Notes: generated from the sequence alone by a model not told the origin. A stretch of 64,000 nucleotides of DNA from Agrypnia vestita (GCA_016648135.1 JADDOH010005123.1:1-64000); one strand, 5' to 3'; shown: positions 30,486 through 42,311, counted from the stretch's first letter. Made by a program: numbers and translations.

Positions 30486-31755
30486 GGACGGACGCGCAAT
30501 AATTTCTCGAGTTTTCTCAACAGAAAATAATATTAATCAATGATATAAATATTGTCAAAAGTAGAACAAATTGGGAGGTGTATTTTTGAGTTGATGCAAC
30601 TTGTTTCTTTTTTCAGGGAGTTATTTTATTTTTGCTTGTGAGTAATTTATTTAATATGTGTTAGGTTTTCCTTTTTTTTCAATTATTATGTTAATTGTGT
30701 AATTGTTTCATTAGTATTTCAGTGAAGGTATACTTCATTCAAAAGTAAATTTTCTGCTCTACAAGATATTGCTTTTATGTTACACTACATAAATGAATAT
30801 TACTTCATTTAACTCTTCTACGGGGATCGTTGGGAGAACGACGTCTGCCAAGTTTTATTTATGCATACGAGCGTGGCTGAGGAGCCCTGTACTGGAACCG
30901 CACACCCTTCCACAAGTTGTGCACACGCATCTGGTGCCAAAAGTAAAACAAATTGTAAAGTAAATAATTTAACTACAGGACCCCAAAATGGATTGTCAAA
31001 TGAACAAAAGTGAGCGATTTAGACTCCGTAATTCTGTTCCGGACCAAAACCGGTTTTTAACGAAGAGGCATCGAAAAACTTGTAGAACGTTGCAAATAAT
31101 AAAGGAGAATACATTATTGAATTTTTTCGTTGAGTCCTTTTCATTTGAAAAAACGGACACGACTTAATGTGTTAACACCCAACAAAAAACGTCAAAATTA
31201 AGAGTTTAAATTTTTTTTAACTATTGACATTGACAGTCCTGGTCCCCTATCAATAGGCATGATGACAGATTGTGAAATAACATTCTATATTGTAGGTACA
31301 CGTCTGCCATTACCCAAAATAACAGCGTCAAGCCTCAGCAAACATTGCATTGTGTCTATGGCAACGGTTCAAAGACACGGTGATGGGTACTGAGGCGTGA
31401 CGTCATTCGCTCTGACCTGTGTTTCAGTTAAAATGAACAATTTTATACGTTTATTTTATTGAAAATCTTATTAATCTCAACGTGTATATTAAAACTGGAT
31501 GATTTTTTAGAATCCTTTCAAAATATTTTCTTCTCTAAAATCACTTATTCTTTAATTCTGTCATCCTGCCTATTCGGGCGCCCCGGGCCGTAGCCTCTTT
31601 AGCTCTGTAGCAAAGTCCGAACCTGCTGACAACATAACCTATTATATCTATCAGGTAGGCGACCATCAATGGAGCCAATTTACAAGTAGGTACGTTCACA
31701 ATTGTTTCAACTGAGTATCTTAATTCCACGACACCCACAATCTTCGGAGTATTTT
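30486..31755. other. no gene seen
   Basis: About 1.3 kb without a supportable gene. The 30840-31000 stretch and the 31300-31420 stretch are less AT-rich but show no recognisable frame. Confidence 0.5.
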
Positions 31756-31759
31756 TATT

Positions 31760-32020
31760 ACTATTTATATTTCACTAGCTTACCCGCGCGATATAGATTT
31801 TTATTAACTTTTAGTCATATTTTATCAATTTGTGTATTTAATTAACCTTAGCATATAGATATATGTCGTCGCGGACTTTTTTATTGAACTTTTCGCGGGT
31901 AATTTCTTCCGCCAGAAGTTTTGTAAATAACGATGTGATTTACGTTATAGTAACATATCTGAATTTCATATATTTTATTCGGACCACTATTCAACGTTAT
32001 ATTTTATCGTTATACTTACA
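31760..32020. repeat. dispersed repeat with CTAGCTTACCCGCGCG start
   Basis: TTTCGCGGGTAATTTCTTCC and the following GCCAGAAG...ATAGTAACATATCTGAATT recur at 44095-44215, and TATATATTTTATTCGG at 45460. The start CTAGCTTACCCGCGCG is typical of an abundant insect repeat of uncertain class. Confidence 0.5.
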
Positions 32021-33479
32021 CATTTTTGTACCTGTATTATCGGCCAAAATCCCCCTAATTTAAATGTCATTATATCCAAACTTTCTTATTTACTTTACTA
32101 TAGTATATAAAAAAATGAGAAAAAAAATATGTAAAAGAAATTTTTTTAAAATACGTAAAAAAAGAAAAAATATATACTTAAAAAAAAATGCAAACAGACA
32201 ACGAAATTATTATAATTGGGATAAGAGAGTTATTAAAAAAAAAATTATATACTCTTACATGTACAGAGTTTTTATTACCAATGAATTTGTAAAGAAAAGG
32301 CGCATGCGCTCAATTTTTTTTTATTTCTGTAAACGCAATATTTTAGATTTTTTAAAGAATTTTAGGCGCAATTGAAGATCTAAAATTAAATGTTTTAAAG
32401 TTGCAAAAACGTATTTGAAGTGCTCTGCTTCACAAGTTGAAAGTTTTTGATTTTTTCTTTTGCTTTAATCGATAGATATACTATCAGAGAAAATGCTTGT
32501 AAAATTATAGAGCAAAATTCTAAATATTTCTCTAGTTACAGCTTGGAACAAATAAATTGCCGCGGCAGCGATTACGTGCATCTCAAGTGCTTCGCCAGGC
32601 AGCAATGAGTCATGCGCTAATGTGTGATCGCCGTTGGCCCAATGTGCACAGGGCCCATCGGATGCTTACGAAATGTCAAAATATATTTATGGCACATTTT
32701 TCGAAATTTCAAAGTGTAATATCTTATTTAATACTTATTATTAAAGCGTCAATCATATTTCATTTTGTAATCAGGGCATTCAATTATATAGTGAAATAAT
32801 ACTCATTGTATGAACGAGACCATATTTTAGGATTTAGCCCCTTGCCTCGTATATTTTTTTAACCATCCCCTTCTCGCTCATACGTTTCATATATCGCTTT
32901 CAACAGAAAAAATACTACAATACAACAGAAAAAAAACTAACGCGGTATGAATTCAACTAGAATAAATAAAGAATTTCTATAAATCGTATTTTTTTAAAAT
33001 TATTTTCTAAAAGATAATCATTTAGTTCATTTCTCACTTCAAACACCTCCCGTATACAATACTTCACATCCACCATATACTCGACAAGTAAATCACATTA
33101 ATTACAGTACTGTGATTTGATGTTGAGTCTGACGTTAAGCGTTCCATGTTATTACATATATTACATGGTTCGTAAGTGTGTGAATATTAAAACCGAACCA
33201 AATTATGTACGCTTGCACGAGTATTAAATAAGTCAATAAAGGCACACAAAACGCGCGTAATATTCCTAAATTAAATTAACACACGCTCTCAGGAAAAAAC
33301 TGAATATTCCCAACAGATTGGCACAACACTTTATTTATATTTGTATTCCCAAGAGGCGAACGGTGCATCTTCGCTGGGTATGGTTCGCGAATATTGTATT
33401 ATACATTAACACTTAAACTTAAAATATACGCCGCACAGAACGAATCACTTGATTTTAAACGATGAACATTATTGAAGGA
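32021..33479. other. no gene seen; very AT-rich
   Basis: Includes a lysine/asparagine-rich open frame at 32064-32375 caused by A-runs, which I do not accept as a gene, and an RTE shard (TTTTTTAACCATCCCCTTCTCGC, landmark TTAACCATCC) near 32860. Confidence 0.5.
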
Positions 33480-33830
33480 TGCGACGTCGAAAATATTATT
33501 CACGTGCGGGGTAATTTAGACAGATGTATTGATTTTACAGCGACGAGCGAACGCCGGCTAGCGGGTCGAACGAGCGGCACCGACCGCGAAAAACAACCAA
33601 CTGAAGAACTGAAACAGGAGCAGGTCTGAAAGCTCGCTCTTCGCGCGGTTAGTGCGTCAGAGGTCCTTTTTACTATTTCGCGAAATCAGCTGAGCGTCTT
33701 GCAGTAATCCTCCGCACGCGAACTTGTTACGGAATTCGGAGTTACGCGGTTCTTGATTTCTTTAATACTTTAATGTTTGTCTTGCTGTGATGCACGTTGG
33801 ACGCGTTGTACGAGAATTGTACGATCGACA
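33480..33830 (-). promoter_or_regulatory. possible promoter / 5' UTR exon (GC-enriched island)
   Basis: A local GC-rich stretch in AT-rich DNA. On the minus strand it holds two TCAGTT initiator-like words (about 33597-33612) and further down CGTCGCT|GTAAAATC, a possible splice donor near 33540. The DUF229 first coding exon lies 6 kb downstream on the same strand, so this could be its non-coding first exon. This is an inference from composition and motifs only. Confidence 0.3.
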
Positions 33831-33913
33831 AAAATGACTGTTTTATTACACGTCTAATCCCTTTAAAAAAACTATGTCATCCAAACGAAATCAATATTGT
33901 TCCCCCGCACTTA

Positions 33914-34062
33914 GGGCCGATTTTTTTGTTTCAAATTGGATTAAAGTAAAAGTTCGTTAGACCATAGATTTTTGCGTTCTCCACCAATCAAACGATCCGT
34001 TTCCGTAAAAATCTATGCTTTAAATGAACTTTCATTACAATTCAACTTGAAACAACCGGGCC
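33914..34062. mobile_element. PIF/Harbinger-type MITE H, copy 2
   Basis: GGGCCGATTTTTTTGTTTCA at the left and AACTTGAAACAACCGGGCC at the right flank the same interior (ATAGATTTTTGCGTTCTCCA...CGATCCG) as the copy at 9701-9844. The orientation of the interior is reversed relative to copy 1. The target duplication is not clean. Confidence 0.75.
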
Positions 34063-34690
34063 AGCGGGGCCAGTAATAAAAGGAAAACGATATCTTGCGA
34101 ATGTAAACTTAACATTATCAAGATTTTGACAGTAGAATAAAAATTATTGAACATGAAAATTACAGGCTGTAACGGAAGGTCTCATCTTAATTTTTTTTAA
34201 ATGTAGAATGTAGAAGAACACACTTTTTATTCTTTGCTACAAAGCAAGGAATAAAAAATATTAGGTAAGTACCTACGGGTCAGTACATAGTGATGGGTAG
34301 AATATTTTTATGTACTTTTTTATTTTTGATATGTAACATCTTTCCTCTCGCTTTTATGCAATCTGTGACAGTGATTATGCGAAAAAGTGCGCGCGTGAAA
34401 ATGTGCGCGTGCAGAGCACGAGCAATGGAAAAAAAATCATGGTTTATAAACAAATCAATGTCCAGCAAGTGCCATCACAGCGAAGACGCACATATTATAT
34501 TATCTTATCTATGGACGCACACTTCCAATAGCCAGCCCTTCTGATTTTGTATATATGTTACGTGTATGTACAAAGAAAAGCAATTTTATTGGATATTTTT
34601 CTTCTAGACTGGTATTTTAATAGACCTCGGTCCCAATTAAATAAAATTTATATGTATTTATATAAAACGATGAACCCCGATTTACGCGAA
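34063..34690. other. no gene seen
   Basis: Unassigned. GTGCGCGCGTGAAAATGTGC near 34390 is a small CG-rich patch. Confidence 0.45.
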
Positions 34691-34699
34691 TTTGACTTA

Positions 34700-35196
34700 A
34701 GCTATTTTCATCGGTTCCACATCTTATAGTACATGGTCCCACCTATCGCATAACTTCGGGGGATTACTATATTGCCATCGGCGACACGGCTCCAGGCAAA
34801 GATGTTGAAATAACCCCTTACAACAAAAATGTAGTTTCAACGCGAATCGCTACTTGTGCTCGCCGCGTTGTTACGTATTTACTTATTTTGCTGGCGGTTA
34901 ATTATGATGTATTTCGCGTTCAACCTGGTACTAACTGCACCACCTGCCCGGTGGATACTCGCAGCTTAGTGGTTAGCGATATCCCTTTATGTCCTGTGAT
35001 AGGTGGACACATTTGTGGCATACGTGCCGAGTTTGGCGTCGGTTTGGCACGTGCTACGTTGGGCTCGGCCAGTGTTGGTCGCCGGGTGGTCACACCGGTG
35101 AATATTGAGAGGTTAATTTATTATACAGTACAGTGGAATCCGGATATTGCAATAAGTATTATTATTATAACTGGGACCAAACAAACTGACGACTGA
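34700..35196 (+). other. open frame of about 160 codons, unassigned
   Basis: One frame stays open from about 34700 to the stop at 35194-35196. The composition is more balanced than the surrounding DNA. The translation includes SGDYYIAIGDTAPGKDVE, VSTRIATCARRVVTYLL and NCTTCPVD. There is no good ATG near its start and I do not recognise the family. It might be an exon, a transposon fragment or chance. Confidence 0.3.
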
Positions 35197-35873
35197 GATT
35201 GTAAAATATTTTAAAGAGAAATCCGAGAGAGCTCTCGCTCACACTTATGCGCTTTACGGGGCAGTACTAGTGATGGGTTGAATATTTTTATGTTATTTTT
35301 GCCATATTTCTTATGCTATTTATTTTTTACAAATTTTTCGTCTATGTGGCATATTAGGTACAGTGAAGGTGGTAATTTTTACAACTTTTACAATAATATG
35401 TCTAACAATAATGTACAATCGCACTGTGCAGTGACGTGTACAACATAAAAATGTGAAAATAAGAAGTTATACGGTAAAAAATAATTATAAACAACAGAAA
35501 TGGTCAGGTAAAGATATTTATTTCGAAAAATATTCTTAAAAGAAACGCATAAAAAATTACAATATAAATAAAAATAAACAATTCTCAAAAACTATGAGTG
35601 CTCTTGATAATAATTCATTCCCTGCAATAAGTCGTATAAAATGATAAAAACCTTGCGAAAATTGAAAATAGATTTTTTTAAAATTATTTATATTAAAAAT
35701 AATATTGGTTTATATTCCACTTTAAAAATATAGAGGTATCATTCATTACCAGCTGCGAAATCTATGTATACTATGTCATGGAAAGTAATATAGATGTCTC
35801 TAGCATATTCCATTCGAATATATGAAAAAAACTGGTTTAGAACATAAGTATGTATGTACCTATAACTATACAA
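35197..35873. other. no gene seen; MITE P central shard
   Basis: 35620-35690 (AATTCATTCCCTGCAATAAG... AAAATGATAAAAACCTTGC) matches the centre of palindromic MITE P. The rest is AT-rich and unassigned. Confidence 0.45.
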
Positions 35874-36190
35874 CTCATAAAATTTGATAACGCGTGGATG
35901 TTCACATTTAAAATTATTGAAAGTATGTTGGACTGCCCTGAACTGATCCAGATGGTCTCGTATAACATACCGAGACAAACGAGACATTACAAAGTGTTCT
36001 TTGCAGGGACCCACAGGAAAAACTATGCATTAAATTCTCCGTTAACACGCATGCATCGCAATTGTTGAACGTTGGATCGTGTAAAGTGATCACTTAAGCC
36101 AGCTCATACAGGTCATAAGCCCTGGGCCATCATATAAAGATTTTTATACACGTTTCCCATATAAATAACTTCGTCTCTGTGAGACTTCTA
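35874..36190 (+). pseudogene. Jockey-like LINE C-terminal fragment with 3' UTR
   Basis: Codons from 35874 give MLDCPELIQM and YALNSPLTRM, matching the C-terminus of the LINE protein at 17595-19205 (its IDCPQLLERI and FFNSPLQRLP blocks). After the stop, TGTAAAGTGATCACTTAAGC, CAGGTCATAAGCCCTG and CTTCGTCTCTGTGAGACTTC form a 3' UTR also present at 45690-45805. It is 5'-truncated and inactive. Confidence 0.72.
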
Positions 36191-36730
36191 TAATTTTAAA
36201 ATAAAAAAATCATAAATGCATTTGCAACACATGCGTCTAATGTGGTTTTCCTTTAGAAATGTTAAACCGCGTCCACCACATCCGTAGTGGGATTTTCATA
36301 TTTGAGGCAAGTTCAAGTGCCTAGATAACTGATGTTAAAAATAGAATTGTTTTTCGGATGCCGGTTTAAGTACGAGTACGTCACCATACCGGCGCCATGT
36401 GTTCCCATTTGGGGCACCTCTGACGGCTTCCCGAAGGGCTCACTTCGGGCCCTCTAATCCGAACAAAACTACCGCACATCGGAAACACCCGCATCGAGAC
36501 GAATCGAGCAATCGGTTCGTTTGGCACTATTTTCAACAGAACGGGACCACTCTCCACACAAATAAGCTCACACTCTATCGCTCAATGGTACTTCCGACCT
36601 CAGAGTATATATGTTACAGCGAATTTGTATTTCCAGTGAGACTATACTTTTACTAGTAGAAATGTATTTTTCCCAGTCGGGCGCAGTGGGGGCAGTGAAA
36701 ACATGTCAATCAACGAATTTACAGATTCAC
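36191..36730. other. no gene seen
   Basis: Unassigned; GC content rises near 36380-36560 without a recognisable frame. Confidence 0.45.
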
Positions 36731-36820
36731 TACACATTATCTGTGAAAATATATTTTGTCCACGAATGCGCGCATTACACATTATCTGTGAAAATATATT
36801 TTGTCCACGAATGCGCGCAT
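36731..36820. repeat. exact 45-bp tandem duplication
   Basis: TACACATTATCTGTGAAAAT and the following ATATTTTGTCCACGAATGCGCGCAT repeat twice in a row (36731-36775, 36776-36820), identical by eye. A third, diverged unit follows (TATCGGTGAAAACATC..TACACGAACGTACGC). The unit is related to the outer flank at 38905-38985 in inverted orientation. Confidence 0.92.
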
Positions 36821-36904
36821 TACTCAAAGCATAGACAATATATCGGTGAAAACATCAATAATTTGTACACGAACGTACGCAATTCTTAAAGCATAGAAAG
36901 TATA

Positions 36905-37022
36905 AAGCCGGCACTTCACTAGGCGATTTTTATTCATTTTGCGGTCCTATTTTAACTCCGAAATTAAAATAGGACAGAGACACCGCAAAACGAATACGAA
37001 TCGCGAAGTAAGGTGTCGGCTG
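36905..37022. mobile_element. palindromic MITE (AGCCGGCACTTCAC ends)
   Basis: AGCCGGCACTTCACTAGGCG ... TTTTGCGGTCCTATTTTA is followed by the near-inverse TAAAATAGGACAGAGACACC ... TAAGGTGTCGGCT. It belongs to a family whose end recurs inverted at 38879-38902. No coding content. Confidence 0.7.
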
Positions 37023-37611
37023 AAAAATCGCGCACTTGGGTTTTTTAGATATCTGACGACTGCGGGAACAAAAAAATCTTTTTTTTTTCGAAAAATAAAA
37101 TTATATTTATTGCTGAAAATGAAAAATAGATCTCACAATAAAAGATATTAAATTTGAGCATAATATTTATCAGGCATCTGACAAATATTGAACATATGGG
37201 CCAGGATGCATATTTGTAATATTATGGAATTTGGTTTCGTTTAGGTAAACATTACTTAGGTACTGTTCGGTGATTATTCCGGGCAGGATTTTCACGGATA
37301 AAAAAATCTTTTTGGAATTAGGTATAAGTGAGCATTTAAAATATCAACGATCCAAATACCTTGAACATTTTTCTCGAATATAATATCAAAAATATATCTG
37401 GCCTGCAAAAATCCTGTCCTGAATAATCAACGTCCGCAACAAAACCCGTATAAAATAATCAGTGTCTGCAAAATTCATAAAAATTCTGTCCACGAAACTC
37501 GCATCCGTGAAATTGAGAGCCTGATTGAAGTTATGTACTTAGTTCAATTTCAATCTGGATCTAAACCAAAAGTATCCTATATCTGTCTTATTATCAAATG
37601 ATATCATTTTG
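37023..37611. other. no gene seen
   Basis: Unassigned AT-rich sequence. TGTCCTGAATAATCA/GATTATTCCGGGCAG-type words near 37280 and 37420 form a weak inverted pair. Confidence 0.4.
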
Positions 37612-37783
37612 GTTGTGCGTAGTGTTGCCAACTCAGATTTTGAAAAAGGCGTAGACCACATTAGAAAATTACGTAGAATTAGTAAATTTTGCTTGTAAAA
37701 AGTTCGTAGATCTACGTCCTTATTTTCTGAGTGAAATGAAGAGGTTAGGATAGGTAAAACTGAATAAAACAAGTGTTTTTTTG

Positions 37784-38150
37784 TTATTTTTTTTCATTAT
37801 TAGTTTCAGGTAAATTAATGAAATTTATACATATATTTATTAAAATATTAATGTGTTCCTGCGAAGGCTCGCGGTTTCCTTTTAAGCCACTTTTCGCGTA
37901 AAGTAAGTCTATTAGAGTTTCAGTAGAAAGTTTATTTCTGATGTCTGTTTTCATGAGAAACAGACGCTCGACGTTTGCACTGCTATGTGGCAATGTGAGC
38001 GAATTGGGCCAATAATGGAAATATTTCGACGAATCGCCTTTCTTTATTTTAGACACATGAAGCCAAAAATCATCTGTTCCTCTTGAAATGGGAGACTTCT
38101 ATTTCTAAGAGCTCGCCATTCCCGGTCTAGCTCCGTCAGGTTTGTTGGAC
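37784..38150 (-). pseudogene. hAT transposase C-terminal (dimerisation) domain
   Basis: Minus-strand translation gives LTELDREWRALRN (about 38140-38100) in one frame, then after a frameshift near 38060 SLTLPHSSANVERLF and RNKLSTETLIDLL. This matches the hAT C-terminal dimerisation region (PHSNA-x-VER-x-FS ... RN-x-LS...). The catalytic core is missing. It lies within the hAT element bounded at 37620-38824, so element and gene belong together. Confidence 0.82.
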
Positions 38151-38404
38151 GTAATCTTGAAAGTAAAGATAGTTAAATGAAAACTATGTAAAGTGCAGCA
38201 GACTCAACTCATTAATAAAATATTTGAAGTTAAGGATAAAAATATTACTTGGAAACATTTGCCCCAAAGAACTATAGATGGTACAGAACGTTTAGTATTT
38301 GGGTCCATCAATGTCTCAGTCTCTACATACATACACACACATATACATATTGTGTATTAAAATACTAATTTATTATTAAACAATTATTAAACAATTAAAA
38401 GTGA

Positions 38405-38500
38405 CCTGTACAATCTGGTCAAAGGTGTAGGAGAATCCTGCTTCGGAAAACCCCCTCAGACACATGGAATATATCAATATCCAAAGCGATCTTGTTCAGC
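38405..38500 (-). repeat. LINE 3' shard
   Basis: ATCTGGTCAAAGGTGTAGGA through CCCCTCAGACACATGGAATA matches the C-terminal coding and 3' region of the LINE at 16595-16690. It is inserted within the hAT element. Confidence 0.8.
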
Positions 38501-38874
38501 TCTTGTAAGTTTCTCCCTTCGAGACGAGACATTTCGTTTTACATAGTCACAGCTCTATGGAATAAATGACGCGAGTGTTGTGTTGGCGAAGCGAGACTGC
38601 GGTAGTATGAAAGAAACGGAACATTTATTAGCTTTTTTTCACGAATGGAAAGGAAATTATACCCATTCAGCCTAATGAGCTGTTATTTTGTAAAATTGTA
38701 CAATTTGTAATTTTGTTAATTGATACAAAATACGCAGATTCTGGGACTGAAGATCGTAGGAAGCAGGAAAAGCTTAAATAAAGTATGTAGATCTACGTAA
38801 AAATACGTAGAGTTGGCAACGCTGGTTGTGCGTACGTATGTAACATTCTTAAATTCATAAAACAATAATTGCGA

Positions 38875-38985
38875 AGTGAAGTGCCGGCTTTATACTTTCC
38901 ATGCGTGCGTTCGCGTGCAAAATAAAGATGGTTTCACCGTATATTGTCTATGCTTCGAGAAATGCGTGCGATCGTGAACAATCTG
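38875..38985. repeat. inverted partner of 36790-36920
   Basis: GAAGTGCCGGCTTTATACTT through CACCGTATATTGTCTATGCTTC, here given by landmarks, is the inverse of the sequence outside the MITE at 36820-36919. The hAT element lies between the two partners. Confidence 0.7.
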
Positions 38986-39224
38986 CCAAATTTTATTTAA
39001 ATGACAGTTCGGAAACAAATGATTTCACTAGAAAGATTTCAGTTAAAATATTGTTTTAATTTCTATCGGTGAAAATCTGCTTCGAATGATAAGAATGACC
39101 CTGTATATAATTTCTCTAAAATGCCAGTGAATGTATGGACTCACTAGAAAAACAGATTCACTGTAACATATGCACAAATACACTTCCGACCATCACAAAC
39201 GCTGCACCAGTTTCCAGCAGCATC
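38986..39224. other. no gene seen
   Basis: Short unassigned spacer. Confidence 0.4.
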
Positions 39225-40975
39225 CACACTAGGGATGTGGCAGATGCGTATTTTTTAACATCCGCGGATACGGGTGCGGGCGCGGATTTTTTGAGGCTCA
39301 CATCCGCGGATGCGGATCTCAAGTCTTTTTAAAGGGATACCTACTTATATTACATGTATAAATAAAAGGGATGGTAATTTTTGAATATTTTTATATAAGG
39401 TACAGATACACATGCTTATTACTGGCATGCTCATAAGCATGCTCAAAACTAGCATGCCCTAACAATTGTACACACTTGTTCATTATTAACATGCTTATTT
39501 TAAGCATGCTCAAAGCTAACAATCAAACACACACGCTTATTAGTGGCATGTTCTTGTCATAGAATAGAGAGGAACTCTAGTTTAAAATTGAAACTTTGCA
39601 AACTGAAATAGAAAATTCAAGTGAACCATTAAATCAAAACAGTTCCTGGGTTTAATCAAACACACATGCTTATTACTGGCATGCTCTTGTCATAGAATAG
39701 GAACGCTCTTGTTCAAAATGGAAACTGCAAACTGAAATAGAAAATTCAAGTGAACCAATAAATCGAAATATTTTTGATTTTAGTTTTTATAATTTTTATT
39801 GTAAGATTTGAATCATTCATGTCTTTTAATAAAGTTTCATAAACATTATTTCTTGCTATATTATTTTTACATAGCGGTGACCGAGTAGGTATTCCACAGA
39901 CATTCTTGATTCCTATAATAAGTCGCGTAAAGTAATATTTTATCATCTCCCCAACGCAACGCGCCATATTTGTTTCATCTGTCGCTGATAGCATTGATAA
40001 TCGATACTAGCCGCGAATGACATAAGCATGCTTATTATAAGCAAGCCTGTTCACACATGCTCACACCTTCTCATGGTGAATGAAATTAGCAGGCTCATAA
40101 ATCAACCGGCGGTTTTTCAAATTTTTAGTACTAAAAATTGGTGCATTATATTTAATGAAAAGTAATGTTGCTGCCTTTTCAGGCTCCAGACTGTTTCTCA
40201 AAGGTGCGTATATTAACCCCGCGCCACTTAATAATTGTTCACCAGGAACCCTGGCTGGTGGAGACCGTAAGTGCTATTCCGGATGATATTTTTAAGTCAC
40301 CTCGATTAACGCTCCACCATTTAAGCGGGCTTTCTGAAATATTCAGTCTTTTTTATGGCGATATAAGAGCAATTTCTTCTTGAGAACAGCATCGGAGGTG
40401 TCTTTGTTTAAGTGTTTCTTCACTCGATGAATCTAGCATTATGGCAAGATCGCTTTTCAAGCAAGTCTTACTGACCGTACCGGACGTCCCTGGGTGTTCC
40501 GAGTCTTTTTCCAGGGAATCTGTCATTCTCATTTTTTTCGCTTTTTAGAAATGTGTAGATGAGCTTTTTCGAAATGTGTAGATGATATTGGAGAAACATC
40601 AATATTTCTCGTCTTCAATATTTCATCTTTAATCTTTTCCTCGGTTACTGGTTTGAACATTTTGTACTTATAGCGAGGCACAGATATGGCATATCAAATT
40701 GTTTTCTTCCAAAGTAGAAAATTTAGCTGCAACTTCAGTTTTCAGAGTCGTGACCGCCAAACGAATTGGATCAGAATTTTGTGATTTTGTTAAATGATCA
40801 TCATTTTTTTCTAATGCATTTAAATTATTAAAATCTCTGATGATATGAGGGTCTGAGAGCAGCTTAGTTCCCGTGTAGCTTCTGCAAAAGGTTTCATCAG
40901 CTCAACACAGCATTCTATGATTTTCCACTCTTCTGGCGAAAATGAGTCAATGTCGCTGTCGTTAAGGCTGGGCAT
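39225..40975 (-). pseudogene. heavily decayed hAT transposase (ZBED-like)
   Basis: On the minus strand, about 40950-40880 reads SPEEWKIIECCVELMKPFAE, a block conserved before the C-terminal domain of ZBED-type hAT transposases. Further on (about 40340-40300) ESPLKWWSVNR, and near 40190-40140 LEPEKAATLLFIKYN, give the dimerisation region. These sit in three frames with many stops. At 39230-39340 GGATGTGGCAGATGCG and TCCGCGGATGCGG words may be one terminus. The repeat cluster at 39410-40060 separates it from the coding remains. Confidence 0.6.
39410..40062. repeat. cluster of CATGCTTATTA / AAGCATGCTC motifs with direct duplication
   Basis: The words ATGCTTATTA, GGCATGCTC and AAGCATGCT recur in both orientations (for example near 39411, 39430, 39498, 39664, 40025). 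A segment of about 115 bp starting AATCAAACACACACGCTTAT (39517) recurs at 39655 with changes. Clustered inverted motifs of this kind look like subterminal transposase sites, but no element boundary is clear. Confidence 0.55.
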
Positions 40976-42019
40976 TCACTGCGAATGCATATTTCGGCGT
41001 TTTTTTTTTTACGAAATTGTGGGTTTTTATTATTCATTTATATCAGAATGTATACTCTAGACTGCAATTTTTTAGGGCGACAACTTAGATAGAACCTTTG
41101 TTATTATATAAAAATAATAAACTGGACATTATTTACAATAATTAATAAAATATAAGCATTAATCGACAGGCCGCGGCCAAAAAATCGTTTTTAGTGTCCT
41201 AGGCGGCGCTAATTTTTTATGAATATTTATATGTACGCATAATATGTTTTTTTATACGTATAAAGTATACTTCATAATCTATAATTTTTATTTAGGAAAT
41301 CAAGAAATATTCAATATTAATAAAGTTAAAATGTTTTAAATTTACAATAAATGTATACGTTTTTGATGATTTTAAAACGCTTTTTATTTATATAAAGAGA
41401 TGATTTAAAATAGTATATTCTATTTATTCTCGTATGTTGAGGCTTTACTCACTTAATAAATGTTAGTTTTTCAAAATAAAAACACCTTAATTGATATTTA
41501 AAAATAAAAATCCAAAGTATGAAATGTGTCATAAATGAAAAAAATTCTCAAACATGTAAAATGTACTGTTCCATCGCGTAAGCACCCCATTCGCATCCGC
41601 AAAAGATCCGAGAACAACTGAACGGATTTGTATGCGGTTTTTACGGTTATTGTCTGCATTTCTACAGAAACATTTTCATGTATTTAGAATTGCTCTAACA
41701 CTTATACGAGCTGAGCATTAACGGTATTAGTGAATCGTCCTAGCTGCCTAGTCCGCTACAGATTTAAAAAAATTGTGCAGGAAAGAATTGTGTAAAATTA
41801 AATTATCTACAAAAATTCGATGATAGCAAAAATAAAATTTCATCAAATGTATATCTGTAATAAGATATAATCGCTAACTTTCCCGCAATTTTGACCGATT
41901 CCAATCCTTATCAAATTATACATATATCTTATTAACCTTCAGCCTTTACCGCAATTCAATTTTTTTTGTACACCAAAAATTAAATTAAATATCTCTGAAT
42001 ATATGATATGATCAAGTAT
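40976..42019. other. no gene seen
   Basis: About 1 kb of AT-rich sequence with no recognisable gene or repeat terminus. Confidence 0.5.
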
Positions 42020-42311
42020 AAAAGTTGAATAAAATGAAAAAAATCTTGCGAAAAATGTAAATGAAAATACATTTTTTACGAGGTTTTCATTTTTTATCAT
42101 TTTATTTAACAAATGAATTTTTCATAATCAACATAAGTTACTGTAATAATAGTTCAATTTTTTGCAAAAAATAATTCAGAAATATTTAAAAAAAAGTATA
42201 CTTTGATGTCGCATATCTCCATTGATATTAGGTCATGGTTGCTTGAACATTTTCCACTCATTATCAAAGCAGGAATCCATCTGATAAGTTTTTGCTGCTA
42301 GCTACGAGACA
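42020..42311. mobile_element. palindromic MITE family P, right part
   Basis: Contains the central AAAATGAAAAAAATCTTGCG ... ATCATTTTATTT segment and the right arm (ATTAGGTCATGGTTGCTTGA ... TTTTGCTGCTAGCTACGAGAC). The left arm is lost. TA follows the end. Confidence 0.7.

Larger units (their letters stand above)
37620..38824 (-). mobile_element. hAT element with 8-bp target duplication
   Basis: Ends TAGTGTTGCCAACTC and, inverted, CAGCGTTGCCAACTC are flanked by identical GTTGTGCG (37612-37619 and 38825-38832), the 8-bp hAT signature. It is 1205 bp long, carries the C-terminal part of a transposase on the minus strand, and contains a LINE 3' shard (38405-38500). It is an internally deleted, non-autonomous copy. 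Confidence 0.93.

Noticed and set aside
32064..32375. 103-codon lysine/asparagine-rich open frame
   Set aside because: It follows from long A-runs in very AT-rich DNA; no domain, no splice context, and no conserved pattern.
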